Part shown: positions 60,125 to 64,000 of the stretch, piece after piece | Numbering within the stretch: position 1 is the stretch's first letter | How the letters are laid out: every line of letters begins with the position of its first letter | From: an uncultured Campylobacter sp. | GTDB taxonomy: Bacteria > Campylobacterota > Campylobacteria > Campylobacterales > Campylobacteraceae | Assembly (NCBI RefSeq): GCF_937981295.1 | Contig: NZ_CALJPC010000071.1 | Span: 62,001-126,000, forward strand | DNA: 64,000 nt | Reading direction: 5' to 3' | Notes under the pieces: generated by a model | Told to the model about the DNA's origin: nothing | The model's input: the letters and a program-made list of their open reading frames with translations, nothing else | Databases searched by the model: none | Position numbers and translations under genes: made by a program

Positions 60125-61375
60125 TTATAAAATTATCGTGTCGCTTCTTTCGGGACTGGTGGAGATGAAGCCCACCTTCGCGCCGCTTAGCTCCTCTATT
60201 TTGCGGATATAATTTTGCGCGTTTTGCGGCAGATCTTCAAATTTTGAAATTCCCTTGACGCTGTCCCAGCCCGGCATCTGCTCATAAACCGCCTCGGCCG
60301 CTTCCAAATCGATCGGAAAATAATCGATCTCCTCGCCTTTATAGCGATATGCGCGGCAAATTTTAATACTCTCAAAGCCGTCTAAGACGTCAAGCTTCAT
60401 CAGCGCGAGCTTGTCGATGCCGCTAAGGCGCACGGCGTATTTAGTAGCCACTCCGTCGAACCAACCGCAGCGACGCGCCCTACCCGTCGTGGTGCCGTAC
60501 TCTTTGCCGATCTCGCGCATCGCCTCGCCTTGCGGGCCCTTATCCTCGGTAGGAAACGCGCCGTTGCCCACGCGGGTGGTGTAGGCTTTTAAAATTCCCA
60601 TCACCGTGCCGATATCTTTCGGCGCAAGCCCGAGCCCGCTGCAAGCCCCACCCGCGATAGTCGTCGAGCTCGTGACGTAAGGATAGGTGCCGTGATCGAT
60701 ATCAAGCAGGCTTCCTTGCGCGCCTTCTACGAGCACGCGCTTGTCGTAATCAAGCGCCTTCCACAGCATGTGCGTGGTATCGGCGATGTATGGCTCGAGC
60801 GCGCTTTTATAGCGCTTTAGCTCCTCGTAAATTTCAAGCTTGCTAGGAATTTTAACCCCCGCTTTTTCAAAAACGCTCTCATGCGAAGCAAAATCGCGCG
60901 ATAGCGCCTCGGCAAGCCTTTCTGGCTCCAAAAGCTCTGCTACGCGGTGTCCCGTGCGCGCGATCTTATCGGCATACGCAGGTCCTATGCCCTTGCCGGT
61001 GGTGCCGATCGCAAGCTCGCCCTTGCTCTTTTCGCGTGCCTGATCGATCAGCGAGTGGTACTGTAAATTTAAAAACGCCTTCTCGCTTATGAAAAATCTA
61101 CCCTTTAAATTTTCAAACTGCGCCATCTCGGTAATCAGCACGTCGGGGTTGATAACGACGCCGTTTCCGATGATATTTATGATATTTTTATGAAGCACGC
61201 CGCTAGGCACCAGATGCAGCGCAAATTTCTCGCCGTTTATGACGATGGTGTGGCCTGCGTTGTGCCCGCCGCTGCTGCGACATACGAAATCGTAATTCGC
61301 GCTTATCATATCTACGATCTTGCCCTTGCCCTCATCGCCCCACTGGGCGCCGATGACTACGTCAACTTTGCTCAT
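60125..61375 (-). CDS. purA: Adenylosuccinate synthetase
   Basis: A 416-residue enzyme that converts IMP and aspartate to adenylosuccinate using GTP. Landmarks are VVIGAQWGDEGKGKIVD (6-22) with the catalytic Asp, SGGHNAGHTIV, TGKGIGPAYADKIAR and VEGAQGSLLDIDHGTYPYVTSS. It overlaps the HisZ-like gene by 4 bp (ATGA). Length is normal. Confidence 0.98.
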   Translation of the reverse strand: MSKVDVVIGAQWGDEGKGKIVDMISANYDFVCRSSGGHNAGHTIVINGEKFALHLVPSGVLHKNIINIIGNGVVINPDVLITEMAQFENLKGRFFISEKAFLNLQYHSLIDQAREKSKGELAIGTTGKGIGPAYADKIARTGHRVAELLEPERLAEALSRDFASHESVFEKAGVKIPSKLEIYEELKRYKSALEPYIADTTHMLWKALDYDKRVLVEGAQGSLLDIDHGTYPYVTSSTTIAGGACSGLGLAPKDIGTVMGILKAYTTRVGNGAFPTEDKGPQGEAMREIGKEYGTTTGRARRCGWFDGVATKYAVRLSGIDKLALMKLDVLDGFESIKICRAYRYKGEEIDYFPIDLEAAEAVYEQMPGWDSVKGISKFEDLPQNAQNYIRKIEELSGAKVGFISTSPERSDTIIL

Positions 61376-62235
61376 TTCTCATCCTTTTGCATAATTTTTT
61401 CTATCAAAGCATCCACTAGCAGCGCAAAGCCGCTGGATTTTAGCCCGTCTATCTCGTAATTTCCGCCGTTGCAATACACCGCGCCCGCGTCTAAAAATCT
61501 AAAAAATAGCGCGTCGTAATAGCGCATTTTAGAGTAATACAGTAGCGAAACGCAGATATGCTCGTAATCCACGCCTAGGTTTAAAATTTCATCCAAACAC
61601 GGCTTTAGCTCTTCAGGCACCTGCGCACGCAGAGCCTGCACGTCCTTTAGCGACACGGCACGAGCCGTAGCGTCCAGCCAGGGTAAATTTTGCTCAAGCA
61701 GCGTCTCAATCTTACCCTTTTCAAAAATTTCAAGCGGCAAATTTAAAATTTCGCAAATTTTTTTAGGAATTTCGATATTGCTTAGCTGAAGCGCGGGCAT
61801 AAGATCAAATTCTTTAAAAAATTCCTGCGCGATTTTGATCGCAAGCGGCAAATTTTTCTCTCCGATCAGCTCCGCGCCGATCTGATAAAACTCGTCGCTT
61901 GGATATTTGAAAGTCGGCTGGACATAAAATAGCCGCCTTAGCTTATCGTCTTTCAGCCGCTTGCGCACGATACGTACGACGTCCACAGTACTGTCTGCGC
62001 GAAGCGCAAGCTCGTGGTTCGTGGGATCGGAGAGCTTAAGAAGCTTTTGCGGCGCGACGCTTAGGTGCTGATGATATGAAAAATATGGCGTTAAAATTTC
62101 GCTAAAGCCGTTTTGCACGAGGATTTCGCTCGCTTTATTTTCCAGCTCGCGCTTGAGCTGCGCGCTTTTTCCGAAATACAGCCTCGAGCCGTTTGGTATC
62201 TCGTGATCGAAATCGGCGCTAACGCTATCTATCAT
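61372..62235 (-). CDS. hisZ: HisZ-like ATP phosphoribosyltransferase regulatory subunit
   Basis: A 287-residue class II aminoacyl-tRNA-synthetase-like protein without an anticodon domain. ENKASEILVQNGFSEILTPYF (motif 2-like dimer part), LSDPTNHELALRADSTVDVVRIV and the C-terminal YCNGGNYEIDGLKSSGFALLVDAL fit HisZ, which regulates the short form of HisG. The gene lies between a signalling protein and purA, as in C. jejuni. The identity as HisZ rather than another synthetase paralogue is likely but not certain. Confidence 0.8.
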   Translation of the reverse strand: MIDSVSADFDHEIPNGSRLYFGKSAQLKRELENKASEILVQNGFSEILTPYFSYHQHLSVAPQKLLKLSDPTNHELALRADSTVDVVRIVRKRLKDDKLRRLFYVQPTFKYPSDEFYQIGAELIGEKNLPLAIKIAQEFFKEFDLMPALQLSNIEIPKKICEILNLPLEIFEKGKIETLLEQNLPWLDATARAVSLKDVQALRAQVPEELKPCLDEILNLGVDYEHICVSLLYYSKMRYYDALFFRFLDAGAVYCNGGNYEIDGLKSSGFALLVDALIEKIMQKDEK

Positions 62236-64000
62236 GCTGCCTCCAAATCGCTTATGAACTGATTTAGCCGCGTTTTAAAGCTCTGAATGAAGCTTGCCAA
62301 AGCGCGGTAATCAAGCGAAAGAATATCTAAAATTTGCTTACGTATTTCTGTAGTTAGCGCAAATTTTTCGCTGCCCACGCTTTGAGTTTTATTTAAAATT
62401 TCGCCGAATTTCGCTCTGAAGCTTTCAAACTCTCCGGGGCTCAGATCGCCCGCATCGGCGCGCGAAACGAAGCTTAAAGCAAGCTCTTTGTAATCAAGCG
62501 CGTTTAAGAAGCTGATAAACTCATCTTTGTCGATGGCTGCGAGCTTGGGCGTATCTTTAAAGCGCGCGATGAAAGCGTCTATCTCCCTGCGATCAAGCGC
62601 TTTTGCGATAAAATTTCCCTGCAGATAGTTAAATTTCAAATTGTTTAAAAGCCGCAGTGATAGCGCGTTTTCGACCCCTTGAGCACCGAGAGCAAATCCA
62701 AACTCCCGCTTTAGCTTGCCCGTGATCTCCACCATCGTTCGGATAGCATTTTTTTTCTTGCCTATGTCAAGGCAGAGCTCGCGGTCGATTTTAACGATAT
62801 CGAAAGGCTGGGCATTCAAGAATGGGATATTATTTTTATTTGCGCTATTAAGAGCAAATTTAATCCCAAGATCTGCATAACGCCCACGCGCAGGGGCGAA
62901 TTCCTTAAAATTTCGCTCACTAAAATCGGTTATCTCAAACATCAACTCGCCTTTTGCATTAGCTCTGTCTCGCAAACTGTGAGCTACAAAATCGTAAAAT
63001 TCATCGTTTGCAAGCACGGCTAGACTCACGTTTATAGAGCAGTTTGCACCCGTTTGAGCGTTAAATTCCATCATCTTTGAAAACGCAAATTTTGAGATCG
63101 GCAACTCAAATCGCGGCTCGCTTAATATCTGCGCAAAATCCTGCGGGGCAAGAATTCCGCGCTTTCCGCGATCCCAGCGTAAAAGCAGCTCATATCCGTA
63201 AATCTGCGCGCCGCTAATGATCGGCTGATAGAGCACGAAAAACTCCCCCTCTTCGATCGCTGCAGCAATCCCTTCCTCGCTAGGTTCGTCTGCTTCGGCG
63301 CGCTCAAAGATGCAGTAGCGGTTTTTGCCGCTCGTTTTGGCGCGATACATCGCCCTATCTGCGCGCGATAAAAGTCCCGAAAAATCGATCTTTTCACTGC
63401 CGTCGTAAAACGCTGCGCCAACGCTGATGCTTGCGCTAATTTCGTTGCCTTTGAGGTTAAATTTCATCTTTGAAATCCCAAGCAGACGGTCTAATAGCAC
63501 ATGCGCGGCATCCTTACTTTGCAGATCGCCAATGATGGCGCCAAACTCATCACCGCCTAGGCGCGCTAAAATATCGCCTTTACGCAGTAGCCCGCTCATC
63601 GCTTTTGAGATCGCTTGTAAAAACATATCGCCGACCTCGTGCCCGTAGGTGTCATTGATCGCCTTAAAGCCGTCGAAATCGATGAAAAGCACAGCCATAA
63701 GCTTAGAATTTTCGCCCGAGTTTGCGGTAAATCTCTGCGCAGCCTTCATAAAATACACTCTGTTCGGAAGCCCGGTAAGCGCATCGTGATGGGCGATCTT
63801 GGCTAGCTCGCTCTCTTTTTGCTTGATCTGCGAAATTTCGGTAAACATCAAGATGAAATTTGAAGTAAGCGAGAAATCGTCCTTGATCGCGATCGCCGTA
63901 AATAGCGCGGGGAAGGTGCCACCACCTCTTTTTAGTCCGTAAATTTCATCTTTATAGGAGGTCTGTTTGCCAACTAGATTTTTTCTAATCCTCTCCATCA
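62232..64000 (-). CDS. GGDEF protein with degenerate EAL domain, N-terminus cut by window edge
   Basis: At least 588 residues; the gene runs past base 64000, so the ATG at 63998 is probably not the true start. The first 60 residues look like the end of a PAS domain. The diguanylate cyclase domain (about 68-230) is intact: GLPNR, FIDFDGFKAIND, GGDEF (148-152) and an RxxD inhibitory site, RKGD, five residues upstream. The EAL domain (about 235-490) has ELL for EAL, NSANKN where DDFGTG is expected, and AQGVE for AEGVE, so hydrolysis is unlikely. It overlaps the HisZ-like start by 4 bp. Confidence 0.9.
   Translation of the reverse strand, partial: MERIRKNLVGKQTSYKDEIYGLKRGGGTFPALFTAIAIKDDFSLTSNFILMFTEISQIKQKESELAKIAHHDALTGLPNRVYFMKAAQRFTANSGENSKLMAVLFIDFDGFKAINDTYGHEVGDMFLQAISKAMSGLLRKGDILARLGGDEFGAIIGDLQSKDAAHVLLDRLLGISKMKFNLKGNEISASISVGAAFYDGSEKIDFSGLLSRADRAMYRAKTSGKNRYCIFERAEADEPSEEGIAAAIEEGEFFVLYQPIISGAQIYGYELLLRWDRGKRGILAPQDFAQILSEPRFELPISKFAFSKMMEFNAQTGANCSINVSLAVLANDEFYDFVAHSLRDRANAKGELMFEITDFSERNFKEFAPARGRYADLGIKFALNSANKNNIPFLNAQPFDIVKIDRELCLDIGKKKNAIRTMVEITGKLKREFGFALGAQGVENALSLRLLNNLKFNYLQGNFIAKALDRREIDAFIARFKDTPKLAAIDKDEFISFLNALDYKELALSFVSRADAGDLSPGEFESFRAKFGEILNKTQSVGSEKFALTTEIRKQILDILSLDYRALASFIQSFKTRLNQFISDLEAA

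Overview
This window comes from the chromosome of an epsilonproteobacterium, most likely a Campylobacter of the GC-richer group (C. gracilis-like is a guess). The basis is gene content and gene order recalled from C. jejuni: tal-serB-greA-lpxB-surE; rplU-rpmA-obgE-fmt-birA-parA-parB-atp-tol-pal-slyD-fabD-pfs; rpsI-rplM-addA-addB; purA-carA. Non-coding DNA is full of AAATTT-type words (RAATTY), and most intergenic stretches longer than 300 bp contain little else.

Layout. 1-5051 (minus): tal (partial), serB, an lpxH-like phosphoesterase, argC, greA and lpxB. 5120-9508 (plus): a lipoprotein, surE, a ThiF/TcdA protein, a nitroreductase and a frameshifted modD. 9624-11602 (plus): modA, a frameshifted modB and sodC. 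11994-14772 (plus): a DUF1104 protein with a Cys/His/Met-rich tail and a two-component system. 15593-19350 (minus): an RNA-repair cassette (kinase-RNA ligase fusion plus metallophosphoesterase) lying between a broken asparaginase 3' end and the intact asparaginase gene. 19768-24311: a DUF417 protein, thiL, two AT-rich membrane-protein genes and an aldehyde dehydrogenase. 25168-45113 (minus): a long conserved block with ttcA, pfs, fabD, slyD, the Tol-Pal system, the F1Fo ATP synthase, parAB, birA, fmt, obgE, rpmA and rplU. 45333-46630: a lipoprotein, a DUF411 protein and tRNA-Gln(CUG). 47552-56549 (minus): an expanded HAD phosphatase, a CadF-like porin, rpsI, rplM, addA and addB. 56826-64000 (minus): an orphan response regulator, then a GGDEF/degenerate-EAL protein, hisZ-like, purA, DUF507 and carA.

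Best candidates for something new. (1) The RNA-repair cassette at 15821-17994 has a 5'-kinase fused to a T4 Rnl1-like ligase, with the phosphatase as a separate calcineurin-type enzyme, and it is flanked by duplicated asparaginase 3' ends. (2) Four housekeeping enzymes (LpxB, ThiL, a Gph-like phosphatase, AddB) carry in-frame low-complexity insertions; in at least ThiL and AddB the DNA contains the same RAATTY-type words that fill the intergenic regions. (3) A soluble stand-alone copy of the TolA C-terminal domain sits between tolA and tolB. (4) Two single-base frameshifts in T runs break modD and modB, and no modC is present.

All homology statements rest on reading the sequence against remembered families; no database search was run.
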